A stretch of 64,000 bases of DNA from Polaribacter sp. Lineage in GTDB: Bacteria > Bacteroidota > Bacteroidia > Flavobacteriales > Flavobacteriaceae. Below are positions 1 through 9,476 of this stretch, piece by piece. The first letter of the stretch is position 1. Each line of letters opens with the position of its first letter. Location of the stretch: contig JAQWOR010000024.1 of assembly GCA_029245785.1 (NCBI GenBank), positions 1 through 64,000 on the forward strand, in the 5' to 3' direction. The translations under genes were made by a program, and so were the position numbers. The notes beneath the pieces were generated by a model. The model saw nothing but the letters and a program-made list of their open reading frames with translations, searched no databases and was not told where the DNA came from.

Positions 1-1
1 T

Positions 2-217
2 TTCGACCAATTTGTACAAAGTAGCATAAGCGAAGGAAGATTTAAAAACGTTAGCGAAGTTATTCGTGCAGGATTAAGACTTTTAGAAGAAGAAGAAAGT
101 AAAGTGACTGCGTTGAAAAATGCAATTCAAGAAGGGATTGACAGCGGAATTGCTCACGATTTTGATCCAAAAAAACATCTTGAATCACTGAAAGCGAAAA
201 AGCACTCAAATGCCTAA
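2..217 (+). CDS. ParD-like antitoxin, 5' end truncated by window edge
   Basis: Frame 2 reads FDQFVQSSISEGRFKNVSEVIRAGLRLLEEEE...KHSNA*, a ParD/CopG-like RHH pattern; its stop overlaps the ParE start by 8 nt. Confidence 0.85.
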   Translation, partial: FDQFVQSSISEGRFKNVSEVIRAGLRLLEEEESKVTALKNAIQEGIDSGIAHDFDPKKHLESLKAKKHSNA

Positions 218-509
218 TTACAAGTTAACGAACAAGGCTGTTGCAGATTTATCAAAAATATGGGAGTACACATTTGAGATTTGGTCGGAAAAACAAGCCG
301 ACAAATATTATGATGATTTAATTTCAAATTGTTTAGAAATAGCTGAAAATCCAAATTTAGGAAAAAGATACGAGGGAATTTCAAAGCAACTTCTCGGAAT
401 TAAAGCAAACCGACACATAATATTTTATCGAACATTAAGTAAAAATTATGTTGAAATAACAAGAATCTTACACGAAAGAATGGATTTAAAAAAAAGAATA
501 GCTGAATAA
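210..509 (+). CDS. parE: ParE/RelE superfamily toxin
   Basis: 99 aa; MPNYKLTNKAVADLSKIWEYT...NPNLGKRYEGI...HIIFYR, typical ParE pattern; overlaps the upstream antitoxin. Confidence 0.88.
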   Translation: MPNYKLTNKAVADLSKIWEYTFEIWSEKQADKYYDDLISNCLEIAENPNLGKRYEGISKQLLGIKANRHIIFYRTLSKNYVEITRILHERMDLKKRIAE

Positions 510-601
510 AAACTACGTAGAACACCGTGCATAATTCATTGCTTTGGCAAGTGATTATTTACTAAATTAGTCGCTTAATCAACGCTAAAAACCAGAGAAT
601 T

Positions 602-1303
602 ATGAATAAAACATTACGAAATATTTTAGCCATCAGCATTGCAATTTTACCAATCAATAGTATAATGATTTGGTACAGACTGACACAAACAGAAGATTTT
701 TCGACAATTGACATGACTGTTTACCCTTTGGTTGTTGGTGGCGGAATAAGTCTTTTAATTTTGTACCTCAATAAACACTTGATAAAAAACACATTTAAAG
801 AAACATTCAATTCAGGTAAGGGAATTTGGTATTGGGATATCTTAATTGGTATAGGATTGACCGCCGTCTATTTTACAATGTTTTTTATAGAAAGAGCAAC
901 CCTTTATCAATGGATTCCTAATCACAATCCGCCAAATACCGAATTGATCAATACAATGGTTGATTTGGCAAACAGCCCGCTGTTAATGCTTCTGTGGTTT
1001 GGACCTGTTTTATGGATTGGTATTGCACTTTTTGAAGAATTATCAAGAGTATTTTTACTAAAATGTTTGTGGAATATAAACGAAAATAAAAATTGGCATA
1101 TTGTGGTAATTTTTTTGGCTTCTACACTAATCGGCGTAGCACATTTATACCAAGGAACCGCTGGAATAATTTCTATAGGGCTTAAAAGTGTAATTATTAG
1201 TTTTTACTTTTATAAGTACCGTAGATTGTTACCGTTAATCATATCTCACGCTCTTTATGACGGAATACAATTCGCTTTTTTTGTAGTACAATTTCAAAAT
1301 TAA
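602..1303 (+). CDS. CPBP family intramembrane metalloprotease-like protein
   Basis: Multi-TM; EELSRVF (EExxxR-like), later GVAH and ISHALYDG (HxxxD) motifs. Confidence 0.75.
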   Translation: MNKTLRNILAISIAILPINSIMIWYRLTQTEDFSTIDMTVYPLVVGGGISLLILYLNKHLIKNTFKETFNSGKGIWYWDILIGIGLTAVYFTMFFIERATLYQWIPNHNPPNTELINTMVDLANSPLLMLLWFGPVLWIGIALFEELSRVFLLKCLWNINENKNWHIVVIFLASTLIGVAHLYQGTAGIISIGLKSVIISFYFYKYRRLLPLIISHALYDGIQFAFFVVQFQN

Positions 1304-1422
1304 AAGAAAAATTATATGAATAAAAAAAACCATTACACATATTTTGAAGAAGCCTCAAATTTACTAAATTAGTGGCTTAAAAACACCTCGTTAACCGTAT
1401 ACAAACCTGCAACCATTAATCA

Positions 1423-1995
1423 ATGATTAACAAGCCGTCCTTTTATAAAATACTCTTTTTAATTGGACTTACATTAGAACTAAGTGGCCAAATTCTTCTT
1501 GCTCAAGGAAATGAGTTTGTATACAATCTAACACCTATTGATTTTGCTCATTGGTCTTTGCTATTAGGTGTCACTTTTTTAATTCCACAAGTTGTGTCAT
1601 TTCCTAATAAAGTATTTAGCTACTTAGGGATTCCAATAGCTATTATTGGAATTGTTTGCATCATTGGAATGTGTGTATTAGATTTTATCTGGTGGAGTCA
1701 ACCAAACCAAGAAATAAGAAATGAATTTGCTAGCCATTTATCAAAATTTCCTTCTATTTGGAAACCTTTTATTACCATTGGTCCCAAATTTTTAAACATC
1801 GGTATATTTCTCTTGAGTTTAAACTATTTTAAACAACACAAACTGGGAGTTTTAGCAATTACCATAGCAACGCTTATCTTTTTAAACCTAATTCCAGTTC
1901 CTTTTAAATTGGTTTTTGGCTATTCAATAACCCTAATTGGTTTTGGTTTTATTTTTCTAAAAAAAAATAAAAACGTACTAAAACAACGTACGTAG
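1423..1995 (+). CDS. hypothetical multi-TM membrane protein
   Basis: 190 aa ORF, several hydrophobic segments, ATG start. Confidence 0.6.
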   Translation: MINKPSFYKILFLIGLTLELSGQILLAQGNEFVYNLTPIDFAHWSLLLGVTFLIPQVVSFPNKVFSYLGIPIAIIGIVCIIGMCVLDFIWWSQPNQEIRNEFASHLSKFPSIWKPFITIGPKFLNIGIFLLSLNYFKQHKLGVLAITIATLIFLNLIPVPFKLVFGYSITLIGFGFIFLKKNKNVLKQRT

Positions 1996-2067
1996 CTCAC
2001 TGCCACCTAAGAATGAGCTAGAAACAGCTCCTAAAAAATCTTAAATGTTAAAAAAATGTTAAATATA

Positions 2068-2126
2068 GTACTATGTTTTGCATAGTACCTTCTAATAAAC
2101 ATATATTTGTATACCAAAGTAGTATA
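2068..2126 (+). promoter_or_regulatory. Bacteroidota-type promoter (TTTG-N21-TATATTTG) overlapped by two inverted repeats
   Basis: TTTG at 2077-2080, TATATTTG at 2102-2109; GTACTATG(2068-2075)/CATAGTAC(2081-2088) and TATAC(2110-2114)/GTATA(2122-2126). Confidence 0.6.
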
Positions 2127-2139
2127 TAAAAAATAGATT

Positions 2140-2565
2140 ATGAGTAAAAACAACGAAAACACCAATGCTTTTTTAATCCATATTTCGGCCTTTTCAGGCT
2201 TTCTAATTCCTTTTGGAAGTATCATCGTTCCGTTAATATTATGGCAAACACTAAAAGAAAAAAGCCGGTTTTTAGACGAACAAGGAAAAGAAGCGGTCAA
2301 TTTTAACATCAGTTATGCCTTGTACACGTTTATCATAGGTCTTTCTATAATTCCGTTTGCATTGGGTTCTTTTTTAAGTCATCTGAGCGACTTTAATCAT
2401 TTCGATTTTAATTTTTCGAGTGGTGGTTTTTTCGGAATCTTCGGAATTGCATCCATCGCAGGAATTATTGGAATCATCAAATTTTCATTGATCATTATTG
2501 CGGCCTTAAAAAGTAATCAAGGAGAGGATTACAGATATCCTTTCACGATAAAATTCATTAAATAA
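2140..2565 (+). CDS. DUF4870 domain-containing membrane protein
   Basis: 141 aa; FLIPFGSIIVPLILWQTLKEKSRFLDEQGKEAVNFNIS is characteristic of DUF4870. Confidence 0.85.
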   Translation: MSKNNENTNAFLIHISAFSGFLIPFGSIIVPLILWQTLKEKSRFLDEQGKEAVNFNISYALYTFIIGLSIIPFALGSFLSHLSDFNHFDFNFSSGGFFGIFGIASIAGIIGIIKFSLIIIAALKSNQGEDYRYPFTIKFIK

Positions 2566-2584
2566 CACGTATAAAATTCTTTAT

Positions 2585-2926
2585 ATGAAGATAGAAAATA
2601 CAAAAGCACAAATGCGAAAAGGCATTTTAGAATATTGCATCCTTTCCATATTACACCATGGAGATGCGTATACTTCTGAAATCTTATCGACACTAAAAAG
2701 TGCTGAAATAATTGTAGTAGAGGGCACTATTTACCCTTTATTAACGCGCTTAAAAAATGCCGGTTTGTTAACATATCGTTGGGAAGAATCTACTTCTGGC
2801 CCACCAAGAAAATACTATGTATTAACAGAAAACGGAGCCCTGTTTTCTAAAGAACTAGACAAAACCTGGGGAAACCTAGTCACAGCAGTAAACCAAATAA
2901 CAAGTAAAAAACAACATAATGAATAA
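2585..2926 (+). CDS. PadR family transcriptional regulator
   Basis: RKGILEYCILSILHHGDAYTSEIL...EGTIYPLLTRLKNAGLLTYRWEES..GPPRKYYVLTENG. Confidence 0.93.
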   Translation: MKIENTKAQMRKGILEYCILSILHHGDAYTSEILSTLKSAEIIVVEGTIYPLLTRLKNAGLLTYRWEESTSGPPRKYYVLTENGALFSKELDKTWGNLVTAVNQITSKKQHNE

Positions 2927-4586
2927 GACAATAAACATAAATTTAGGAGGATTATTTTTCCATATAGATGAAATTGCTTTTCAAAAACTAAGAAGATACC
3001 TAGATGCTATCTCAAGATCATTAAGCGATGATCCACAAGGAAAAAACGAAATTATAAAAGATATTGAAGCGAGAATTAGCGAGCTTCTATCTGAAAAAAT
3101 AAAAGATACCCGTCAGGTGGTCAATGAAGGAGATATTGATGAAATCATCAAAACAATGGGACAACCAGAAGATTATGCAGATGCAGAAGAAGGATACACT
3201 CATGAAGAATATCAATACAAAAGAAAAAGAGCATCAGGAAAAAAACTATTTAGAGATGGCGATGATAAATTTTTAGGAGGAGTTGCTTCTGGTATTTCGC
3301 ATTATTTTGATGTAGATACGGTTTGGATTCGACTGGCATTTATTCTATTGGCTTTTAGTGGATTTAGCATCATTACCTATGTCATTCTTTGGATTGTAAT
3401 TCCAGAAGCAGAAACAACGGCAGAAAAATTACAAATGGAAGGTGAACCAGTGAATATTGACAACATTGAAAAAAAAATTCGTGAAGAATTTAGCCATGTT
3501 TCAGACAACATAAAAACCAGTGCTGATAAAATTTCAGGGAAAATAAAAGATGGAGCATCAGAACTCACAAAAAAAGTAAACGACGGTTTTAAAAAAAAAC
3601 ACGGTAAAAAAACGTCCTCTGGATTTCAAGATTTTTTAGACACGTTGGGCACAATAATACTTACTTGCTTTAAGATTATTGGGAAGTTTATTGGAGTAAT
3701 TCTAATGATCGTTGCCGCACTCACGTTAATAAGTCTTATTATCGGAGCCTTCTCTATTGGAAGCTTAGAAATTATAGGCTTAGATAATGATTTTGTAAGC
3801 TACCCTCCTTTCTTTTATGATTCTATGATTCCGATGTGGTTGTTAACAATTTGCCTATTTCTTGTGATTGGACTACCTTTTTTAATCTTGTTTGTACTAG
3901 GGTTGCGAATCTTATCTAGCAATGTAAAACAGTTTAGCAAAGCTACTTCTTTAACCTTATTAGGCGTTTGGCTTGTTGCGTTATTGGCATTGATATTTAC
4001 AGGTATTGAGTTCAGTACCACAAAAGCCTATAACGGTTACGCTATTGAAAAGAACGAACTGACCTTTACAGCAAACGATACACTGAAAATTAAAATGCTA
4101 AAAAATGACGACTTGTTCTATCAAAGCAATTATGACCAATACAACAATCATGCAATTGTGTATCAAGACGAGGTAAAAAAATTATACTCTTCTAACATAA
4201 AAGTTGATGTAGAAAAAAGTGAAACAGGCAGCACCTACATTCAAATAAAAAAACGGTCTGAAGGAAGAAATAGACTAAAAGCAAACAAAATAGCTGCTGA
4301 GATCGCCTACAATTTCAATGTACTACACGATGAGATTTTATTAGACAGCTATTTTTTAAGTAACTATAAAAGCATGGCAAAAGACGAAGCAGTCTCTATA
4401 GTACTATTTGTTCCAGAAGGCGTTAGCGTTTATTTTGACCACAGCTCAAAAAGGTATTTGAACCAAATTGACAATACTACAAATACCTATGATCGTGACA
4501 TGGTAGAGCATTATTTTTTAATGACTAAAAATGGCCTGGATAGTGAAAAATTACGAACATTAAAAGATTTAGAAACTGATGATTAA
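2919..4586 (+). CDS. PspC domain-containing protein
   Basis: KKLFRDGDDKFLGGVASGISHYFDVDTVWIRLAFILLAF PspC core; overlaps padR by 8 nt. Confidence 0.92.
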   Translation: MNKTININLGGLFFHIDEIAFQKLRRYLDAISRSLSDDPQGKNEIIKDIEARISELLSEKIKDTRQVVNEGDIDEIIKTMGQPEDYADAEEGYTHEEYQYKRKRASGKKLFRDGDDKFLGGVASGISHYFDVDTVWIRLAFILLAFSGFSIITYVILWIVIPEAETTAEKLQMEGEPVNIDNIEKKIREEFSHVSDNIKTSADKISGKIKDGASELTKKVNDGFKKKHGKKTSSGFQDFLDTLGTIILTCFKIIGKFIGVILMIVAALTLISLIIGAFSIGSLEIIGLDNDFVSYPPFFYDSMIPMWLLTICLFLVIGLPFLILFVLGLRILSSNVKQFSKATSLTLLGVWLVALLALIFTGIEFSTTKAYNGYAIEKNELTFTANDTLKIKMLKNDDLFYQSNYDQYNNHAIVYQDEVKKLYSSNIKVDVEKSETGSTYIQIKKRSEGRNRLKANKIAAEIAYNFNVLHDEILLDSYFLSNYKSMAKDEAVSIVLFVPEGVSVYFDHSSKRYLNQIDNTTNTYDRDMVEHYFLMTKNGLDSEKLRTLKDLETDD

Positions 4587-4680
4587 TAACATTTCATCAT
4601 CATAAATCAACAATTGGGTAACCATTAGTGCATAAAATGCGTCTATTTAAAGACATTTGTACACACTAAAAACAAGCAAT

Positions 4681-5406
4681 ATGAAAACAACAATCTTACA
4701 ACTAATTGTAGTCTTTTTTACCACAACACTCATCTCTTCTTGCGGAGTAGACATCTTTAATCGCATTGATGGAAACAGACATGTTGTGAGAGAAAACAGA
4801 AAATTAAATGACAACTTTACTGCTGTAAAAGTAAGCACTGGAATTGACCTCTATATTACACAAGGAAACAACGTTTCTTTAAGCGTAGAAGCGGATGAAA
4901 ACTTACACGATATTATTAAAACGGAAGTAGAAGATGGAGAATTAAAAATTTACTCAGAAAAAAATATCTGGAGAGCAAAAGCGCGAAAAGTACACCTAAC
5001 CATACGTACTTTAAATGAATTAAAAGCGACTAGCGGAAGTGATATCTATACTGAAAACACCATTAAAACAGACAATTTTAAAATAAACGTAAGCAGTGGT
5101 GCTGATGCAAGAATTACCGTAATAGCAGAGAACCTAACATCAAGCGCAAACAGTGGTGCTGGCTTAAGAATTAGCGGAAAAACAATAAGCCATACCTCAA
5201 GAGCAACCAGCGGAAGTTCTATACGTGCCTACGCATTAAAAAGCGAAACAACTACTGTAAAAGCAAGTAGCGGCGCAAACATCGATGTCTATGCTTCAAA
5301 AGAAATTGATGCAAAAGCAAGTAGCGGAGGAGATATTGATTATAGAGGGAATCCTAAACGCATCAATAAGAAAACATCTTCTGGAGGAAGTGTTTCTAAG
5401 CATTAA
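4681..5406 (+). CDS. head GIN domain-containing (DUF2807) putative lipoprotein
   Basis: SSCGVDIFN lipobox region; NRKLNDNFTAVKVSTGIDLYITQGN and repeated ASSGAN/ASSGGD turns; ATG at 4681 preferred over TTG at 4657. Confidence 0.85.
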   Translation: MKTTILQLIVVFFTTTLISSCGVDIFNRIDGNRHVVRENRKLNDNFTAVKVSTGIDLYITQGNNVSLSVEADENLHDIIKTEVEDGELKIYSEKNIWRAKARKVHLTIRTLNELKATSGSDIYTENTIKTDNFKINVSSGADARITVIAENLTSSANSGAGLRISGKTISHTSRATSGSSIRAYALKSETTTVKASSGANIDVYASKEIDAKASSGGDIDYRGNPKRINKKTSSGGSVSKH

Positions 5407-5417
5407 AATATAAACCC

Positions 5418-5446
5418 ATAATTAAGAGCTCTTCACTCTTAATTAT
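5418..5446. terminator. hairpin, possible terminator
   Basis: ATAATTAAGAG / CTCTTAATTAT perfect 11-bp stem after the GIN gene. Confidence 0.45.
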
Positions 5447-5480
5447 AAACACTAATACTTGGTTTTATTAGTTTACTTTG

Positions 5481-5520
5481 TAAAAGTCATATTGTTTGTT
5501 CAGTATGACTTTTACTTTTT
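5481..5520 (+). terminator. hairpin plus T-rich tail
   Basis: TAAAAGTCATA / TATGACTTTTA perfect 11-bp stem followed by CTTTTTT. Confidence 0.55.
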
Positions 5521-5566
5521 TCTCATAGCTCGATAACTACAAAGATTTTTTGTATTTTTGGATCAC

Positions 5567-6235
5567 ATGAAAAGAACAGCATTCATAGCTTTTGTATTGA
5601 TTTCTACAGCACTCCTTTCACAAAAACTACCAAAAGGTTTTGTCTATTTAGCTGATATCGATACTACAATTACATCAGAATTAAGATACATTACCCATCG
5701 TAATTTTATAGGAAAACCGATAAATGGCTATCTTAAAAACACTGTCATTGTATCAACAGAGACTGCAACAGCTTTGCGCAAGATCCAACAGCAGTTACAG
5801 CCGCTTAATCTACGTTTAAAAATTTACGATGCTTACAGACCTCAACAAGCGGTAAATCATTTTGTACGATGGGCAAAAGTGCTAAAAGATACTTTGATGA
5901 AACGTGAATACTATCCAGATGTTCCAAAAAGCAACTTGTTCAAACTCGGCTATATTGCTGCAAAATCTGGCCATACTAGAGGAAGCACAGTCGACTTAAC
6001 ACTTGTCAATACCAAAACCAATAAAGAATTGGATATGGGAAGTCCCTATGATTTTTTTGGAGAGGAGTCACATCCGCACTATAAAAGCATCACTGATTTA
6101 CAAAAAAAGAACCGCCTGTTTCTTCGAAAAATAATGCTAAACAATGGTTTTACACCTTATGATAGTGAATGGTGGCATTTTACCTTAAAAAACGAGCCTT
6201 TTCCTAAAACCTATTTTAATTTTCCGATACGCTAG
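5567..6235 (+). CDS. M15 family metallopeptidase, D-Ala-D-Ala dipeptidase-like
   Basis: RIYDAYRPQQAVNHFVRWA, SGHTRGSTVDLTL, WWHFTL; ATG at 5567 preferred over TTG at 5558. Confidence 0.88.
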   Translation: MKRTAFIAFVLISTALLSQKLPKGFVYLADIDTTITSELRYITHRNFIGKPINGYLKNTVIVSTETATALRKIQQQLQPLNLRLKIYDAYRPQQAVNHFVRWAKVLKDTLMKREYYPDVPKSNLFKLGYIAAKSGHTRGSTVDLTLVNTKTNKELDMGSPYDFFGEESHPHYKSITDLQKKNRLFLRKIMLNNGFTPYDSEWWHFTLKNEPFPKTYFNFPIR

Positions 6236-6278
6236 CAAGTTTTAACAATTCTTAAGGAAAATTTTTAACAAACGGCAC

Positions 6279-6286
6279 TATATTTG
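6279..6286 (+). promoter_or_regulatory. Bacteroidota -7 box TATATTTG
   Basis: TATATTTG 29 nt upstream of the 6315 start. Confidence 0.4.
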
Positions 6287-6314
6287 CGTAGATAAAAATA
6301 TATTTTCATTATCC

Positions 6315-6965
6315 ATGAAGCATCAAAAAATTGTCTTTTTACTAGGTACTTTCCTATTTTTAGGAAGTCCATTTCTTGTTGCGCAAATAGACAATAAGAA
6401 AAAAGGGACAAGCATTGCAATCAAAGCAACTACAGCTATTAAAAAACCCCAATCATTAACTATTGATACAACTAAAGGATTTAAAAATACTCAAAAAAAT
6501 ACTCAAAAAACAACAGCACAAATAGAAAACGAGCTCAAAAACAAGGGAATTAAATCACAAGCCAAACTAAACGAAGAACGTTTTTTAAAATCATTTCAAA
6601 AAATAAACGGCCAGTATCAATATCCAAAAATTGATCAAAATTTAGGAAACTTCCGAAGCAATTCAAAATATGTCAGCATATTGTGTAGAGATTACCAACA
6701 TCCAGATGGAGATCGGGTTACTATTTATATCAATGACATTCCTGTAATCTATAATATTGTTTTAAGACAAGCCTATCAAAAATTCAAAATTCCACTTGTA
6801 ACTGGAGTCAATAAAATAGCCTTTAAAGCATTAAATCAAGGAACATCAGGTCCTAATACAGCCGGCTTTAAAGTGTATGATGATACTGGAAGCATAATCT
6901 CTTCTAATGAATGGAATCTTGCCACTGGAGCAATCGCCACCCTTTTAATTGTAAAAGACAAATAA
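6315..6965 (+). CDS. hypothetical secreted protein
   Basis: 216 aa with N-terminal signal-like segment MKHQKIVFLLGTFLFLGSPFLVAQ. Confidence 0.65.
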   Translation: MKHQKIVFLLGTFLFLGSPFLVAQIDNKKKGTSIAIKATTAIKKPQSLTIDTTKGFKNTQKNTQKTTAQIENELKNKGIKSQAKLNEERFLKSFQKINGQYQYPKIDQNLGNFRSNSKYVSILCRDYQHPDGDRVTIYINDIPVIYNIVLRQAYQKFKIPLVTGVNKIAFKALNQGTSGPNTAGFKVYDDTGSIISSNEWNLATGAIATLLIVKDK

Positions 6966-7041
6966 TCTTTCGCTGTTTTCCTACTCAAAAAACTTCTTTA
7001 CATTTTATTCAAAAGCCCTTTTTTTAATTGTAAAAAACAAC

Positions 7042-7049
7042 TATTTTTG
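7042..7049 (+). promoter_or_regulatory. Bacteroidota -7 box TATTTTTG upstream of pdhA
   Basis: matches TAnnTTTG. Confidence 0.4.
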
Positions 7050-7106
7050 CGGTTAGCATTGTTTTTACATTAGCGTAAAATACATCAAAAATTAATAACG
7101 AGTACA

Positions 7107-8096
7107 ATGAAGAAAATCACAAAAGAAACCTATATCAATTGGTATAAAGACATGCTCTTTTGGAGAAAGTTTGAAGACAAATTAGCAGCTGTTTATATTC
7201 AACAAAAAGTAAGAGGTTTTTTACACTTATACAATGGCCAAGAAGCTGTTTTAGCAGGTTCATTACACGCAATGGAATTGGGAAAAGACAAAATGATTAC
7301 CGCCTACCGTAATCACGTTCAGCCAATTGGAATGGGTGTAGATCCCAAAAAAGTGATGGCAGAATTGTATGGTAAAGTTACTGGAACCTCTAAAGGAATG
7401 GGAGGATCTATGCATATTTTCTCTAAAGAAAAAGGGTTTTATGGTGGCCACGGAATTGTTGGTGGTCAGATTCCTTTAGGTGCTGGAATTGCTTTTGGAG
7501 ACAAGTACAAAGGAAACGATGGTGTAACATTGACTTATTTTGGTGATGGTGCTGCAAGACAAGGATCACTACATGAATCTTTTAACATGGCTATGTTGTG
7601 GAAACTACCTGTAGTTTTTATTGTTGAAAATAACGGATATGCAATGGGAACTTCTGTTGAAAGAACCGCAAACCATACCGATATCTGGAAACTTGGCTTG
7701 GGCTACGAAATGCCTTGTGGACCTGTAGACGGAATGAACCCTATTAAAGTAGCAGAAGCTGTAGATGAAGCCATACAAAGAGCTCGTCGTGGAGATGGAC
7801 CTACTTTCTTAGAAATGAAAACCTATCGCTATCGTGGACATTCGATGTCTGACGCACAACACTACAGAACAAAAGATGAAGTTGAAGAATACAAAAAAAT
7901 AGATCCTATTACGCAAGTATTGAACATCATCAAAGAAAAAAACTATTTGACGGATGATGAAATTAAAACTATCAATAAAGAAGTAAAAGACCAAGTAAGT
8001 GAATGTGAAAAATTTGCTGAAGAATCTCCATATCCAGAAATTAATCAATTACACGATATGGTATATGAACAAGAAGAGTATCCTTTTATAAAATAG
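7107..8096 (+). CDS. pdhA: pyruvate dehydrogenase E1 component subunit alpha
   Basis: GFLHLYNGQEAV, GKGMGGSMHIF-like, TYFGDGAARQGSLHESFNMA..VFIVENNGYAMGTS (ThDP motif). Confidence 0.95.
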   Translation: MKKITKETYINWYKDMLFWRKFEDKLAAVYIQQKVRGFLHLYNGQEAVLAGSLHAMELGKDKMITAYRNHVQPIGMGVDPKKVMAELYGKVTGTSKGMGGSMHIFSKEKGFYGGHGIVGGQIPLGAGIAFGDKYKGNDGVTLTYFGDGAARQGSLHESFNMAMLWKLPVVFIVENNGYAMGTSVERTANHTDIWKLGLGYEMPCGPVDGMNPIKVAEAVDEAIQRARRGDGPTFLEMKTYRYRGHSMSDAQHYRTKDEVEEYKKIDPITQVLNIIKEKNYLTDDEIKTINKEVKDQVSECEKFAEESPYPEINQLHDMVYEQEEYPFIK

Positions 8097-8124
8097 AGCA
8101 ACAGATTTAATACACTAGAAAATT

Positions 8125-9381
8125 ATGGCAATAGTAGTAAATATGCCCCGTTTAAGCGACACTATGGAAGAAGGTGTTGTAGCAAAATGGTTGATAAATA
8201 TTGGAGACAGTATTGAAGAAGGAGATATTTTAGCTGAAATTGAAACCGATAAAGCAACCATGGAGTTCGAATCGTTTAACGAAGGAACTTTATTATATAT
8301 TGGAGTTCAAGAAGGAGAAACAGCTCCTGTAGATACTTTATTGGCTATTATTGGTAACAAAGGAGAAGATATTTCTGAATTACTAAAAGGAAAACCTGAA
8401 CCTGTAGCTGAGTCTGTAAAAGAAGACATCAAAAAAGAAACTCCACCAACTGAAAGCAAAGCTCCTGAAGTAACTGAAACGATTACTGAACCTGTAGCAG
8501 CAACTTCTGGTGGACGAATTTTCGCATCGCCTTTAGCGAAGAAAATAGCCAAAGACAAAGGAATCAATTTAGCTGACATTAAAGGCTCTGGAGAAAATAG
8601 CAGAATCATTAAAAAAGATGTAGAAAACTACACGCCTATTGCTGCTACTCAAGAAGCAACAAGTCAAGCTCCTGTTATTGCTTTTACTCCTGCGGGAGAA
8701 GAGCATATTGAAGAGGTTAAAAACTCTCAAATGCGTAAAGCAATTGCAAAATCCTTAGGAAATTCTAAGTTCTCAGCACCACATTATTACTTAACCATTG
8801 AGGTTGATATGGACACAGCGATGGCTTCTCGTAAAACCATCAATGCAATTCCAGACACCAAAGTATCATTTAATGATATGGTTGTAAAAGCATGTGCTAT
8901 GGCTTTGAAAAAGCATCCACAGGTAAATACTTCATGGAACGAGAATACAACTCGTTACAATAGCCACATTCATATTGGTGTTGCTGTTGCTGTTGAAGAT
9001 GGATTACTAGTACCTGTACTAAAATTTACCGATCAAATGAGCTTGACACAAATTGGCACAAATGTTCGTGAATTGGCAGGAAAAGCTCGGAATAAAAAGA
9101 TTACTCCAGATGAAATGCAAGGAAGTACTTTTACCATTTCTAACTTAGGAATGTTCGGCATTCAAGAATTCACATCGATTATCAATCAACCAAACTCTGC
9201 CATTTTATCTGTAGGTGCCATTGTTGAAAAACCAGTGGTAAAAGACGGGCAAATTGTGGTTGGAAATACTATGAAAGTAACTCTAGCCTGTGATCACAGA
9301 ACTGTTGATGGTGCTAGCGGAGCGCAATTTTTACAGACATTGCGTACCTTTTTAGAAAACCCTGTTACTATGTTGGCATAG
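8125..9381 (+). CDS. pdhC: pyruvate dehydrogenase complex dihydrolipoamide acetyltransferase (E2), one lipoyl domain
   Basis: MPRLSDTMEEGVVAKWL..EIETDKATMEFE lipoyl domain, peripheral-subunit binding domain, DHRTVDGASGAQFL catalytic motif. Confidence 0.94.
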   Translation: MAIVVNMPRLSDTMEEGVVAKWLINIGDSIEEGDILAEIETDKATMEFESFNEGTLLYIGVQEGETAPVDTLLAIIGNKGEDISELLKGKPEPVAESVKEDIKKETPPTESKAPEVTETITEPVAATSGGRIFASPLAKKIAKDKGINLADIKGSGENSRIIKKDVENYTPIAATQEATSQAPVIAFTPAGEEHIEEVKNSQMRKAIAKSLGNSKFSAPHYYLTIEVDMDTAMASRKTINAIPDTKVSFNDMVVKACAMALKKHPQVNTSWNENTTRYNSHIHIGVAVAVEDGLLVPVLKFTDQMSLTQIGTNVRELAGKARNKKITPDEMQGSTFTISNLGMFGIQEFTSIINQPNSAILSVGAIVEKPVVKDGQIVVGNTMKVTLACDHRTVDGASGAQFLQTLRTFLENPVTMLA

Positions 9382-9403
9382 GTTTCTTACCTGTATAAAA
9401 TCA

Positions 9404-9455
9404 AAAAAGCCTTGAGACTTGTGCTGAATTTATTTCAGTAGTCTCAAGGCTTTTT
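9404..9455. terminator. bidirectional rho-independent terminator
   Basis: AAAAAGCCTTGAGAC ... GTCTCAAGGCTTTTT perfect 15-bp stem between convergent genes. Confidence 0.88.
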
Positions 9456-9476
9456 AGTTTTTAATACAACTATACT

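Noticed and set aside
2031-2309. 92-aa minus-strand ORF over the DUF4870 promoter and 5' end
   Set aside because: Antisense to a well-supported gene and promoter; no family resemblance.
7809-8048. 79-aa Phe-rich antisense ORF in pdhA, and similar shadow ORFs elsewhere (e.g. 8307-8609, 9535-9888, 10757-11131, 18853-19266)
   Set aside because: Antisense or out-of-frame to conserved genes; atypical composition.
7107-9381. Missing pdhB between pdhA and pdhC as an anomaly
   Set aside because: A separate pdhB location is plausible and, as far as I recall, common in Flavobacteriia; cannot be judged from this window.
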